In this document: piece by piece, positions 33,983-43,049 of the stretch
Numbering within the stretch: position 1 is the stretch's first letter
How the letters are laid out: every line of letters starts with the position of its first letter
Assembly: GCA_029251465.1 (NCBI GenBank)
Contig: JAQXDI010000002.1
Location: forward strand, 1 to 48,381
DNA: 48,381 nt
Reading direction: 5' to 3'
Origin: Ascidiaceihabitans sp.
GTDB lineage: Bacteria > Pseudomonadota > Alphaproteobacteria > Rhodobacterales > Rhodobacteraceae
The notes under the pieces: model-generated
The model's input: only the letters and a program-made list of their open reading frames with translations
The model's database searches: none
Told to the model about the DNA's origin: nothing
Program-made: the position numbers and the translations under genes

Positions 33983-34642
33983 ATGCCTTTATCCAGCTCC
34001 CAGCGTGCAATTCACGAGTTGCGCCAACTGATCTTTTCAGGCGAATTGGCGGCTGGTTCCGATCATTTGGAAAGCGAGCTGGCGGATCGTTTGCAAATGT
34101 CGCGCACGCCGGTGCGCGAGGCGGCGTTGACGCTCGAAACCCAAGGGTTACTGACCCTGCGACCGCGCAAAGGTGTGCGTATTTTGCCTGTTTCAGCCGA
34201 TGACATGCGCGAAATTTACGATGTTCTGACCGAACTTGAAGGGCTTGCCGCAGAACGCGCCGCTGAGGCGGGATATAGCGACGCCGCGCTTGCGGATTTG
34301 GGACAATCCATCGCCGATATGGACCGCGCGATTGACGATCAAGAATTGGATGCATGGGCGCAAGCCGATGAACGGTTTCACACCGAACTGGTGCGTTTGG
34401 GGCAAAATTCACGCCTGATCAGCATCGTCGCCATGATGAGCGATCAGGTGCGTCGCGCGCGCGCAATGACCCTGTTTATTCGTCCTCTGCCGACCAAATC
34501 AAACGACGATCACCGTGGCGTTTTTGATGCCATAAAACGCGGCGATGTGACCGAAGCGGGGCGCATTCACCGCGCCCACCGTGCGCAGGCCAAGCGGATC
34601 ATCGTGGATCTGCTTGAAAAACATCGCCTGCATCTGCTTTAG
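33983..34642 (+). CDS. GntR/FCD-family transcriptional regulator
   Basis: DNA-binding regulator of 219 residues. N-terminal winged helix: IHELRQLIFSGELAAGS then LADRLQMSRTPVREAALTLE and GLLTLRPRKGVRILPVS. The C-terminal all-helical FCD ligand domain covers about residues 75-215, with metal/ligand residues such as ADERFHTELVRLG and DDHRGVFDAI. ATG 33983 has a strong AGGAGG site. It is last in the rightward arm, 16 bp after the oxidoreductase gene, and is the obvious candidate for binding the repeats at 31779-31799. Its effector is probably the sugar acid or lactone handled by the regulon. Confidence 0.88.
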   Translation: MPLSSSQRAIHELRQLIFSGELAAGSDHLESELADRLQMSRTPVREAALTLETQGLLTLRPRKGVRILPVSADDMREIYDVLTELEGLAAERAAEAGYSDAALADLGQSIADMDRAIDDQELDAWAQADERFHTELVRLGQNSRLISIVAMMSDQVRRARAMTLFIRPLPTKSNDDHRGVFDAIKRGDVTEAGRIHRAHRAQAKRIIVDLLEKHRLHLL

Positions 34643-35634
34643 CTGGCAATGCGCGCAGCTTTGGGCGTCATGCCTGTCCAGCTTTGAAAAGCACGGTAAA
34701 ACGAATTCGGATCGCGGTAGGCCAATAGGAACGAAACTTCTTCGGTGTTCAGGTCGGTATGGCGCAAATAATGCAGGGCCAATGTCCGCCGAGTATCATC
34801 CAGAACGGCTTGATAAGATCGACTTTCTGACGATAAGTGTCGCTGCAAACTACGTGTAGACATGTGCATGCGACTGGCCGTTTCGGTGATGTTTGACAGG
34901 CCACTTGGCAGCATCTCGCTTAGGGTCTTTCGCACCCGCGCGGTCATCGTTTGTCCTGCACTCAACGCTTCTAGTTCGCGGCGGAATTCCGGTTCCATTG
35001 TCGCCCATTGCGCGGGATTCCGGGACAGCAAAGGGCGTGCGGCGTCTTCTTTGAGAATGCTGAGTTCGGGGGCATTGCAATACGTGATCTCAATGCCGAA
35101 ATAAGCAACAAGCGCGTCGTGACATTCCAATTTTTCAGACAAAACGATCTTTGACGGGCGCACAGGGTGGCCTGTACAAATACGCATGGCCTCAACAAAA
35201 AATACCATCTCTGTGGCGGCAAATTGATGCGGTAAATCGAGGCCGGTAACAGTGCTCGATTTCACCAAACGCAGGTCATTGCCATCGGGCAAGATGTCCA
35301 AACGCAATGGGCCGACCAAAGGTTTGAACACCGACAAACGCTCTAATCCGACCAAGACCGTCGGGCTGCACGTGAACGCGAAAAATGCTGGGTTGAAGGG
35401 GCCGCGCGCATAGGCCTGACCTAAAAACAGCGGTAAATCGGGGCGATTGGCAAGCCCGACTGCGGTGCTCCACCCGTCAAAATACTGCTCTGCACTGACG
35501 CCCCGGCCTTCGGTTTCAAGGTAGTCTGCGGGCAACTCCATTTGCGTCAAAACGTCGTCAAGCGAGATTTGCAACAGCGCGCAGAATTGCTCCATTGTGC
35601 GGGCGATTTTGTATTTTGGGGCGTGGTCCGTCAT
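34639..35634 (-). CDS. AraC-family transcriptional regulator with N-terminal Arabinose_bd-like domain
   Basis: Regulator of about 331 residues from ATG 35634 (a TTG at 35661 is possible). The N-terminal half (residues about 20-200) fits the ligand domain common in OruR/AraC-like regulators: LPLFLGQAYARGPFNPAFFAF and GLERLSVFKPLVGPL. The C-terminal AraC DNA-binding domain has LPSGLSNITETASRMHMSTRSLQRHL and the second helix-turn-helix EVSFLLAYRDPNSFYRAFQSWTGMTPKA. It is convergent with the GntR gene (4-bp overlap of ends). The target is unknown; no obvious adjacent structural gene is divergent from it. Confidence 0.85.
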   Translation of the reverse strand: MTDHAPKYKIARTMEQFCALLQISLDDVLTQMELPADYLETEGRGVSAEQYFDGWSTAVGLANRPDLPLFLGQAYARGPFNPAFFAFTCSPTVLVGLERLSVFKPLVGPLRLDILPDGNDLRLVKSSTVTGLDLPHQFAATEMVFFVEAMRICTGHPVRPSKIVLSEKLECHDALVAYFGIEITYCNAPELSILKEDAARPLLSRNPAQWATMEPEFRRELEALSAGQTMTARVRKTLSEMLPSGLSNITETASRMHMSTRSLQRHLSSESRSYQAVLDDTRRTLALHYLRHTDLNTEEVSFLLAYRDPNSFYRAFQSWTGMTPKAARIAS

Positions 35635-35867
35635 GATCAATCCGCTGATGGTTTTTGTCAAAATAGGCGTCTGCCTAACAAAAGGATACAGGGCGTTGTC
35701 AAAGATGGCGCGATTTGTTGGTCAATTGGCGCGAACCGCGACCGTGACAAGTGCGTGATTTGATTGGTGCGCCTTAAGGTGCGATCCGTGTGCCAAACAA
35801 CGTTTGGGTGTGTCTGATGATTGTGGTTAGTCACATCAATCACGTACCTGCGTTTTGACGAGGATAC

Positions 35868-36365
35868 TTACGCTTGAAACTGCCCGAATTGCCCTTGGTG
35901 AAAGATCAGGCCGGGCACGTCGCGATAGGCGGCTTGCGTGATTTGGCCCAAGATCATCGTGTGATCGCCAGCCTCGTAGGTCGTGTGAAGCGTGCAATGA
36001 AATTGCGCCGCACAACCCGCGAGAAGTGGCACGTCATCTGCGCCAACCGTCCAGTCGAACCCGTCAAAGCCGTCGCCTTGGGTCGAGAAATGCTTGGCCA
36101 GTGCAAACTGATCCGCGCCTAAAACATGGATGCAAAAAGACTGTGCTGTTACAAACGCATCATGACGCCGCGATCCGCGGCCGGGGGCCCACATCACCAA
36201 CGGTGGATCCATCGAGATCGAGGAAAACGAATTTGCGGTCATCCCCAGCGGCCCGATTTCGGACTGTGTGGTAATCACCGCGACACCTGTCGCAAAACGA
36301 CCCATAGCCGCGCGAAAATCATCGCGCGTGTCAGGGCCGGGGGTAAATCGTTGCTCATGAGTCAT
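35868..36365 (-). CDS. Flavin reductase-like (FMN-binding split-barrel) protein
   Basis: Flavin reductase-family protein of about 165 residues from ATG 36365 (36395 is also possible). It shows the family pattern AAMGRFATGVAVITTQ, GMTANSFSSISMDPPLVMWAP, FCIHVLGADQFALAKHFS, AAQFHCTLHTTYEAGDHTMILGQI and LIFHQGQFGQF. Such enzymes supply reduced FMN to two-component monooxygenases or reduce flavin for other uses. It lies 57 bp downstream of adk in the same direction; the partner oxygenase is not in the window. Nothing is missing. Confidence 0.85.
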   Translation of the reverse strand: MTHEQRFTPGPDTRDDFRAAMGRFATGVAVITTQSEIGPLGMTANSFSSISMDPPLVMWAPGRGSRRHDAFVTAQSFCIHVLGADQFALAKHFSTQGDGFDGFDWTVGADDVPLLAGCAAQFHCTLHTTYEAGDHTMILGQITQAAYRDVPGLIFHQGQFGQFQA

Positions 36366-36422
36366 GGGCGCAAGCGGTGCCACGAGGCGGCGCAATTGTC
36401 CACCGCCCGTGATGCGCCTGCG

Positions 36423-37106
36423 TCAGTTTGTGCTTTGTTGAACCAAAGCCGACAAATCGATACCGATTTGATCAATTGGCCCCATCGCATCGATCCGTTT
36501 CAGTGCACCTTTGGCGTCATAGTAGCTGATCAAAGGGGCGGTTTGCGCGTGATACGCCTTTAGGCGGTCGCCAACGGTTTCTGCGTTGTCATCTGCGCGC
36601 CGCTTCATTTCCGTGCCGCCGCATTTGTCGCAAACCCCTGATGTTGCAGGTGTTTTGAACGTGTCATGGTACCCTTCGCCGCAGCTGCCGCACGTGTAGC
36701 GACCTGCGACACGCTCGACCATTGCGGCGTCATCAACGTCCAAAGAAATGGCTGCGTCGATTTTCTGACCGGTTTCTTGCAGCAGTCCATCTAGGGCCGT
36801 GGCCTGCACATCGGTGCGGGGAAACCCGTCGAGGATCACGCCTTTGGCGCAATCTGCCTCGCTCAGGCGATCACGTAGAATGTCGATGACGATCTGATCG
36901 CTGACCAAGTCGCCGGCTTTCATCACGGCCTCAGCGGCGCGGCCCGCTGCGGTGCCAGCAGCCACCGCAGCGCGCAGCAAATCGCCTGTGCTCAGCTGAA
37001 CGTAGCCAAATTTACCTTCTAACATCCGCGCTTGCGTGCCTTTGCCAGCCCCCGGAGGGCCCAGCAAAATCAGGACGGGCGGCGTTGCTGTGTCGGTTCC
37101 ATCCAT
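36423..37106 (-). CDS. adk: Adenylate kinase
   Basis: Phosphotransferase interconverting AMP, ADP and ATP; 227 residues. P-loop LLGPPGAGKGTQA near residue 18, AMP site LSTGDLLRAA, LDGFPRTDVQA, and a LID domain with the zinc pairs CGSCGEG and CDKCGG (a four-Cys type), then KRRADDNAET. It lies 6 bp downstream of acs, so the two are co-transcribed. This is sensible, since acetyl-CoA synthetase releases AMP that adenylate kinase must recycle. A short N-terminal extension (MDGTDTATPPV) precedes the core. Confidence 0.95.
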   Translation of the reverse strand: MDGTDTATPPVLILLGPPGAGKGTQARMLEGKFGYVQLSTGDLLRAAVAAGTAAGRAAEAVMKAGDLVSDQIVIDILRDRLSEADCAKGVILDGFPRTDVQATALDGLLQETGQKIDAAISLDVDDAAMVERVAGRYTCGSCGEGYHDTFKTPATSGVCDKCGGTEMKRRADDNAETVGDRLKAYHAQTAPLISYYDAKGALKRIDAMGPIDQIGIDLSALVQQSTN

Positions 37107-37112
37107 GTCGAT

Positions 37113-39071
37113 TTACGCCTTGTTCATGCGGTTGGCGATTAGGTCGTCCACCACGGACGGGTCCGCCAATGTCGACGTGTCGCCCAGCGTGTGGTGGTCG
37201 TTTTCAGCAATTTTACGCAGGATGCGGCGCATGATTTTGCCAGAGCGGGTCTTTGGCAAACCGGGGGCCCATTGGATCAGATCTGGGGATGCGATTGGCC
37301 CGATTTCGGTGCGCACCCATTTGCGCAATTCCAGACGTAGCTCTTCTGTTGGTTCTTCGCCGTTCATCAAGGTGACGTAGCAGTAAATGCCTTGGCCTTT
37401 GATGTCGTGCGGATAGCCCACAACCGCGCTTTCGGCAACTTTGGGGTGGGCGACCAATGCGCTTTCGACTTCGGCGGTGCCCATGCGGTGGCCAGACACG
37501 TTGATCACGTCATCGACGCGGCCAGTGATCCAATAATCGCCGTCTTCGTCGCGTTTGCAGCCGTCACCGGTGAAATAGTATCCGGCGTAATCCGCGAAAT
37601 ACGTCTTTTCGAACCGCTCGTGATCCCCCCAGACCGATCGCATTTGACCGGGCCAGCTGTCTTTGATGCACAGCACGCCTTCGACGCCGTTGCCTTCGAT
37701 GATTTCGCCTGTGGCAGGTTCCAGAACGACAGGTTCAATGCCAAAAAATGGCTTCATCGCGGATCCGGGCTTCATGGCGTGGGCACCGGGCAGAGGCGTC
37801 ATCAAGTGGCCGCCGGTCTCGGTTTGCCACCACGTATCGACGATGGGGCAGGTGCCGCCGCCGACGATCTCGTTGTACCAATTCCACGCTTCGGGGTTGA
37901 TCGGCTCACCCACTGTGCCCAGAAGTTTCAGCGACGAAAGATCACATTTTTCAACGAAACTATTGCCTTGCCCCATCAGTGCACGCAAGGCGGTGGGGGC
38001 GGTGTAGAATTGCGCAACTTTGTGTTTTTCAACAACCTGCCAGAACCGCGAGGCGTCGGGGTAGGTCGGCACACCCTCAAACATCAGCGTGGTCGCGCCA
38101 TTCGCCAGCGGGCCGTAGACAATATAGCTGTGCCCCGTGACCCAGCCCACGTCTGCGGTGCACCAGTAGATGTCGCCGTCTTTGTAATCGAACGTGATTT
38201 CATGCGTCATCGCGGCGTAAACCAGATAGCCACCGGTCGAATGTACCACACCTTTTGGCATGCCAGTTGATCCGGATGTGTACAAGATGAACAGCGGATC
38301 TTCGGCGTTCATTTCTGTGGGGGGGCAGTCGGCTGACGCCTCGGCGGCCAAGGCGTTGTAGTCGTAGTCGCGCCCATCAACCCAAGTGGTTTGCCCGCCG
38401 GTCCGTTTCACAACCAGACATTTCACTTTGTCAGAGGTGTGCAGCAACGCTTGGTCCGCATTGGATTTCAGCGGGGTGTTGCGCCCACCGCGTGGGGCCT
38501 CGTCTGCGGTGATCACAACTTTGGCTTCTGATCCGTTGACACGGGCGGCCAAAGCGTCTGGCGAAAAGCCTGCAAAAACGATGGAATGGATCGCGCCGAT
38601 GCGGGCAGAGGCCAGCATCGCATAGGCCGCTTCGGGGATCATTGGCATGTAGATGACAACACGGTCGCCTTTGCCAACGCCCAAGTCTTTGAGAACATTT
38701 GCCATTTTGCAAACGTTTTTGTGCAGCTCGTTGTAGGTGATGTGCAGGGCTTCGTCGTCGGGGCTGTCGGGTTCCCAGATAATCGCGGTCTGATCGCCGC
38801 GCGTTGCCAGATGCCGGTCCACGCAATTGGCGGCAACATTCAGTGTGCCATCGGCGTACCAGTTGATCGACACGTTGCCCAATTCGTACGACACGTCCTT
38901 GACCTGCGTGTAGGGTTTGATCCAATCGACGCGCTTGCCGTGTTCGCCCCAGAACGCATCGGGGTCCGCAATCGACGCCGCATACATCGTGTCATATTTC
39001 CCCGCATCGACATGGGCATTTGCAGCCATTTCGGCGGATGGAGGAAAAGTTTTCGCGGCGGTGTCTGACAT
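37113..39071 (-). CDS. acs: Acetyl-CoA synthetase (AMP-forming)
   Basis: Acetate-activating enzyme, 652 residues, the family's standard length. Motifs: the ATP-binding core [94 protein letters not shown] and the C-terminal acetylation site [11 protein letters not shown] with its regulatory Lys. The start at 39071 is chosen over 39293 because AGGAGCG lies upstream and the protein opens like other Acs proteins; the longer reading is promoter DNA. It is followed directly by adk. Four TGTAAA repeats lie upstream (39204-39261). Confidence 0.96.
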   Translation of the reverse strand: MSDTAAKTFPPSAEMAANAHVDAGKYDTMYAASIADPDAFWGEHGKRVDWIKPYTQVKDVSYELGNVSINWYADGTLNVAANCVDRHLATRGDQTAIIWEPDSPDDEALHITYNELHKNVCKMANVLKDLGVGKGDRVVIYMPMIPEAAYAMLASARIGAIHSIVFAGFSPDALAARVNGSEAKVVITADEAPRGGRNTPLKSNADQALLHTSDKVKCLVVKRTGGQTTWVDGRDYDYNALAAEASADCPPTEMNAEDPLFILYTSGSTGMPKGVVHSTGGYLVYAAMTHEITFDYKDGDIYWCTADVGWVTGHSYIVYGPLANGATTLMFEGVPTYPDASRFWQVVEKHKVAQFYTAPTALRALMGQGNSFVEKCDLSSLKLLGTVGEPINPEAWNWYNEIVGGGTCPIVDTWWQTETGGHLMTPLPGAHAMKPGSAMKPFFGIEPVVLEPATGEIIEGNGVEGVLCIKDSWPGQMRSVWGDHERFEKTYFADYAGYYFTGDGCKRDEDGDYWITGRVDDVINVSGHRMGTAEVESALVAHPKVAESAVVGYPHDIKGQGIYCYVTLMNGEEPTEELRLELRKWVRTEIGPIASPDLIQWAPGLPKTRSGKIMRRILRKIAENDHHTLGDTSTLADPSVVDDLIANRMNKA

Positions 39072-39423
39072 TGGTCGCTCCTGACGGTGTGTTCTGTTCG
39101 TACGGAACGACGGCGCTGACAATCGCACCGCGTCCTCCCTTGGCCGAGATAATACCGCGATCTGAAAAGAAAGGAATAACTTACGGTAATATAAGGGTTT
39201 GCTTGTAAATCTTTTTCCCTGCGCAACTGTGGTTTGTAAATTTAGATGTAAACGCTGTAAATTTCTCCGTGTTTTCCACCTTTTGCCTGTCAAAGCCTTT
39301 GCAGTGAAGCCTTTGACAATTTCACCGGCATCGTTGCGTAAGTTTCGTAAAGGTTAACAATGCCCTGCGACACATTGTTTCTTTAACGATTTTCCTGCGA
39401 TTTTGGCCAGAATCAGAGGCGGC
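39072..39423. promoter_or_regulatory. acs upstream region with four TGTAAA repeats
   Basis: The 350-bp gap between acs and the carboxymuconolactone-decarboxylase-family gene is AT-richer than its surroundings and has no gene. TGTAAA occurs at 39204-39209, 39235-39240, 39247-39252 and 39256-39261, three of them within 27 bases. They lie about 130-190 bp upstream of the acs start, a distance suited to an activator or repressor of acetate or short-chain fatty-acid metabolism. Which regulator binds is unknown. Confidence 0.45.
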
Positions 39424-39813
39424 TTACAAAAGCCCGCGTTCCTCTAGAACTTTGCGGGCCACGCGAAAGCATTCCAGCCCTTGAGGCACCCCGCAATAGA
39501 TCGCGATGGCGTGCACAGCGGCGCGGATTTCCTCGACCGAGCAGCCGTTGTTTATGGCCCCGTTGCAGTGGATTTCCCATTCGTGCATTTTGCCAAGCCC
39601 ACCCAACATCGACAGGTTCATCAAGCTGCGGGTTTTGGCGTCAATCGCGTCGTCGCCCCACCCAAAACCCCAGCACCATGCGGTCATGGCCTCTTGGAAG
39701 GGGCGGTTGAAATCATCCGCCGCATCCAGATTTTTCTGCACATAGTCGCCGCCCAATGTGGCTTTGCGCTGGGTCAGGCCCGCTTGGAAAAGGTCTTCGT
39801 CGAAAAGGCTCAT
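39424..39813 (-). CDS. Carboxymuconolactone decarboxylase-family protein
   Basis: All-helical protein of 129 residues, the size of PcaC-type 4-carboxymuconolactone decarboxylase. Features: MSLFDEDLFQAGLTQRKATLG at the start, RPFQEAMTAWCWGFGW, RSLMNLSMLGGLGKMHEWEIH and GCSVEEIRAAVHAIAIYCGVP. One Cys lies in TAWCWGF and others in IHCNGAINNGCS and AIYCGV, but there is no AhpD-type CxxC. Start 39813 is preferred, with AAGGATACC upstream. No other protocatechuate genes are near, so aromatic degradation is not established here. It is divergent from the alcohol dehydrogenase. Confidence 0.8.
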   Translation of the reverse strand: MSLFDEDLFQAGLTQRKATLGGDYVQKNLDAADDFNRPFQEAMTAWCWGFGWGDDAIDAKTRSLMNLSMLGGLGKMHEWEIHCNGAINNGCSVEEIRAAVHAIAIYCGVPQGLECFRVARKVLEERGLL

Positions 39814-39995
39814 GGTTTTGGTATCCTTGGGTGAAACGTGGTGCGCATTTGTCCGCGCTTTTATCGCGATAATGGAGGCAGGCCAAGCGATCAGAACCGA
39901 CATCAAATGTGCCATTGCTGGCGGTTACGGACCTGCGTACACCTGATGCACCACACAAACTGATGCGTGACGCTACCAACTTTGAGGACCCCCAA

Positions 39996-41096
39996 ATGCC
40001 TGACACTTTGCCCAACACAATGAACGCGTTTGTTTTGCACCGCCACGGTGGCATGGACGCGATGGACTTTCACGACGATTGGGCGATGCCGCAGGTTGGC
40101 CCGGACGATGTGTTGATCAAAGTCGGGGCCTGCGGGCTGAACAACACGGACGTCAACACGCGCTCGGGCTGGTATTCCAGCACAGTGACCGAGGCGACAA
40201 CCGGTGGTGCCTATGATGATGTCTCGCGAGAGGACCCAAGCTGGGGTGGCGCGCCAATCCAGATGCCACGTATTCAAGGGGCCGATGCGGTGGGTGTGGT
40301 TGTGGCTGTGGGGGCCAATGCGTCAACGGATTTGGTCGGCAAACGTGTCATGACGGATTGCTGGCAGCGCGACTGGTCCGACCCGATGAACCGCGACAAG
40401 ACGGGTTATTTTGGCAGCGAACGTGACGGTGGCTTTGCGCAGTTTACAACTGCTGACCGGCGCAATGTGGGTGTTGTCGATAGCGCGCTGACTGATGCAG
40501 AATTGGCGACCTTTTCATGCAGCTACACCACCGCCGAAGGCATGTTGTCGCGCGCCAATGTCGGTGCAGATGATGTGGTTTTGGTGACGGGGGCCTCTGG
40601 TGGGGTCGGGTCGGCCCTGATCCAACTGGCCAAACGGCGCGGGGCCAAGGTGGTGGCGATGGCATCGGAGGCAAAGCATGTCCAAATGGCCGATCTGGGG
40701 GCCGACGCGTTGTTGCCGCGCAGCCCGGAAAACCTGAAACAAGCGCTGAAAGCAGCGATCGGCCAAGACACGGTTACCGTTGTTGCCGACATCGTGGGTG
40801 GCCCATATTTTGGCACCGTGATCGACGTTTTGGCGCGCGGTGGGCGCTATACGTGTTCCGGTGCAATCGCTGGCCCGATTGTCGAATTGGACCTGCGCAC
40901 GTTCTATCTGCGGGACTTGACGTTCACAGGATCGACCGTGGTTCCGACCCATATTTTTGGCGACCTGATTGGCTATATTGAACGCGGCGAAGTCCGCCCG
41001 ATGCCGGCCCAAACCTTTCCGCTGTCGCAATTGCGCGACGCCCAGCAAACCTTTATCGACAAGACCCACGTCGGCAATATCGTCGTTATCCCGTGA
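39996..41096 (+). CDS. Zinc-type alcohol dehydrogenase-family (MDR) protein
   Basis: Medium-chain dehydrogenase/reductase of about 366 residues. N-terminal GroES-like domain: MNAFVLHRHGGMDAM, DDVLIKVGACGLNNTDVNTRSG, IQGADAVGVVVAVG. The Rossmann fold has VLVTGASGGVGSALIQLAKRRG for NAD(P) binding. The Cys of the usual structural-zinc cluster is not evident, so it may be a quinone-oxidoreductase-like, non-zinc member. ATG 39996 has a TGAGGAC site upstream; earlier starts give non-conserved residues. It is divergent from the carboxymuconolactone-decarboxylase-family gene. Confidence 0.82.
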   Translation: MPDTLPNTMNAFVLHRHGGMDAMDFHDDWAMPQVGPDDVLIKVGACGLNNTDVNTRSGWYSSTVTEATTGGAYDDVSREDPSWGGAPIQMPRIQGADAVGVVVAVGANASTDLVGKRVMTDCWQRDWSDPMNRDKTGYFGSERDGGFAQFTTADRRNVGVVDSALTDAELATFSCSYTTAEGMLSRANVGADDVVLVTGASGGVGSALIQLAKRRGAKVVAMASEAKHVQMADLGADALLPRSPENLKQALKAAIGQDTVTVVADIVGGPYFGTVIDVLARGGRYTCSGAIAGPIVELDLRTFYLRDLTFTGSTVVPTHIFGDLIGYIERGEVRPMPAQTFPLSQLRDAQQTFIDKTHVGNIVVIP

Positions 41097-41286
41097 CGTT
41101 GGCGTTTCGCCATTTTAGGACCTCTGAACAGATGGATGTGCACAATACTGCATGCGGGTAACGCGTGCAGGCACAACCTCCGGTACGCCTGCACGGTAAT
41201 TCTGACATAAACCCTTGGCACCTTGTGGGGGGTCGGCTAGCCTCTGATTCAGTTGGGCATCTGCGCCCGCACACAGGGAGAAAAAA

Positions 41287-42303
41287 ATGAACAAGATTGC
41301 ACTGGGTGCCATTGCTGGCACGCTGACATGCGCCTTTGCACTAGAGGCAGCCGCGACCGAATGGAATGTATCTGTTTGGGGCAAACGCCGCGCCTTTACC
41401 GAGCACGTCGAAAAGTTGGCCGAATTGGTATCCGAAAAAACCAACGGCGAATTCACCATGAACATCAGCTATGGTGGCCTGTCCAAGAACAAAGAGAACC
41501 TTGATGGGATTTCTATCGGTGCGTTCGAAATGGCGCAGTTCTGCGCGGGCTACCACCGTGATAAAAACCGCGTTGTAACGGTTCTGGAATTGCCATTCTT
41601 GGGCGTTGAAAACCTCGCGCAAGAAGTTGCGGTGTCCAAAGCCGTCTACGCCCACCCCGCAGCTGCCGAAGAAATGGCACAGTGGAATGCGAAACTGCTG
41701 ATGACCTCGCCAATGCCACAGTACAATCTGGTTGGCACCGGTGACGCGCGCATGACGCTCGAAGATTTCAAAGGCATGCGCGTACGTGCAACCGGTGGCA
41801 TCGGCAAAGCCTTTGCATCCGTTGGCGGCGTTCCGACATCTGTGACCGCGACCGAAGCGTATCAGGCGATGGAAGGTGGATTGGTCGACACGGTTGCGTT
41901 TGCCCAGCACGCGCACTTGTCCTTTGGCACGATCAACCAAGCGACGTGGTGGACAGCCAACTTGAACCCGGGCACGGTGAACTGCCCGGTTGTCGCAAAC
42001 ATCGACGCCTATGACGCACTGTCTGATGCCGAGCGTGAAGCGCTCGATTCCTCAATTCCCGAAGCGCTGGATCACTATCTGGCCAACTACGGCGAATTGC
42101 TGGGCCGTTGGGACAGCGTTCTGGAAGAAAAAGGCGTGAAAAAAGTCGAAATCAGCGACGACGTGATTGCTGAATTCCGCACCATCGCCGCTGACCCAAT
42201 ACGCGACGAGTGGATCAAAGACATGGAAGCCCAAGGCCTGCCGGGCCAAGAGCTGTATGATCTGGTTGTAAAAACCTTGGCCGAGGCCAAAGCGACTAAT
42301 TAA
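41287..42303 (+). CDS. dctP: TRAP transporter substrate-binding protein (DctP family)
   Basis: Periplasmic solute-binding protein of 338 residues. A Sec signal peptide covers about residues 1-23 (NKIALGAIAGTLTCAFALEA then AAATEW). The mature part has the DctP pattern: WGKRRAFTEHVEKLAELVSEKT, LSKNKENLDGISIGAFEMA, MTSPMPQYNLVG, LEDFKGMRVRATGGIGKAF (the conserved Arg that salt-bridges the carboxylate of substrates) and EAYQAMEGGLVDTVAF. ATG 41287 has AGGGAG 7 bases upstream. It heads a complete DctPQM set. The substrate is an organic acid or related anion not definable from sequence. It is followed by a 9-bp hairpin. Confidence 0.92.
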   Translation: MNKIALGAIAGTLTCAFALEAAATEWNVSVWGKRRAFTEHVEKLAELVSEKTNGEFTMNISYGGLSKNKENLDGISIGAFEMAQFCAGYHRDKNRVVTVLELPFLGVENLAQEVAVSKAVYAHPAAAEEMAQWNAKLLMTSPMPQYNLVGTGDARMTLEDFKGMRVRATGGIGKAFASVGGVPTSVTATEAYQAMEGGLVDTVAFAQHAHLSFGTINQATWWTANLNPGTVNCPVVANIDAYDALSDAEREALDSSIPEALDHYLANYGELLGRWDSVLEEKGVKKVEISDDVIAEFRTIAADPIRDEWIKDMEAQGLPGQELYDLVVKTLAEAKATN

Positions 42304-42316
42304 GACCAAACAACTG

Positions 42317-42338
42317 GGTCGTCCCAATCGGGGCGGCC
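42317..42338 (+). terminator. Intra-operon hairpin after dctP
   Basis: GGTCGTCCC at 42317-42325 pairs with GGGGCGGCC at 42330-42338 (G-T pairs included) around a 4-base loop, followed by TACTTCGTTTTCG. As at 2581-2609, it follows a binding-protein gene and precedes permease genes, so partial termination or 3'-end protection is likely. Confidence 0.55.
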
Positions 42339-42419
42339 TACTTCGTTTTCGATCAACGACCCCATCTGGGCCCTTGTTCAAAAACGGTGAAAATGCCGAT
42401 AAAAACGGGGGGATAGACC

Positions 42420-43049
42420 ATGGCAGGCTCAGGTGCTGTGCTGGAGGATTCCAGTCTGCTCAGTAGATTGGATCGTGCACTTTTACCGCTGGAACGTGTG
42501 TGCGCGTTGATCAGCGGCCTCGCGATTTTCTCACTGATGTTCCTTGCGGCGTATTCCGTATCGGGGCGCAAATTCTTTGGCTCGCCGATGCAAGGCTACG
42601 TCGATATCATCGAGTTGATGATGCCGATCATCGCGATCATGGGCGTCGCTTACGTGCAGCGTGATGGCACGCACATCCGCATGGATATGCTGGTCAGCAA
42701 GCTGAGCGGGCGCACCTTGTGGCTGTTCGAACTGGTGTCGGTTCTGATGATCCTGATTTTGATGCTGGCGCTGATGTGGGGGGCTTGGGATCACTTCGCC
42801 CGCTCGTTTGATTGCGCGCGCCCTTGGTGCAGCAAAGACAGCACCACCGACATTTATCTGCCACTTTGGCCGTCAAAACTGGTGGTGCCGTTTGCCTTTG
42901 GGGTGCTGGTTTTGCGGCTGATTTTGCAGGTCTGGGGCTACAGCCGGGCGTTTATTTTCAACCTCGAAAACCCCGCTGGCGTTCCTTTGAACCTGACCGT
43001 AGCAGAGCAGGCGGCCATCGAGGCCCGTTCCTTGGAAGGGGCAGACTGA
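42420..43049 (+). CDS. dctQ: TRAP transporter small permease (DctQ family)
   Basis: Membrane protein of 209 residues with four hydrophobic segments: LISGLAIFSLMFLAAYSVSG, VDIIELMMPIIAIMGVAYVQ, LVSVLMILILMLALMWGAW and VVPFAFGVLVLRLILQVWG. The family motif RDGTHIRMDML lies between segments 2 and 3. ATG 42420 has GGGGGG upstream. Its TGA overlaps the ATG of the large permease (TGATG at 43047-43051). Together with DctM it forms the membrane part of the TRAP carrier, driven by an ion gradient rather than ATP. Confidence 0.9.
   Translation: MAGSGAVLEDSSLLSRLDRALLPLERVCALISGLAIFSLMFLAAYSVSGRKFFGSPMQGYVDIIELMMPIIAIMGVAYVQRDGTHIRMDMLVSKLSGRTLWLFELVSVLMILILMLALMWGAWDHFARSFDCARPWCSKDSTTDIYLPLWPSKLVVPFAFGVLVLRLILQVWGYSRAFIFNLENPAGVPLNLTVAEQAAIEARSLEGAD

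Noticed and set aside
37392..38270. A 292-codon plus-strand open frame inside acs
   Set aside because: It lies wholly antisense to conserved acetyl-CoA synthetase motifs and has no recognisable domain.
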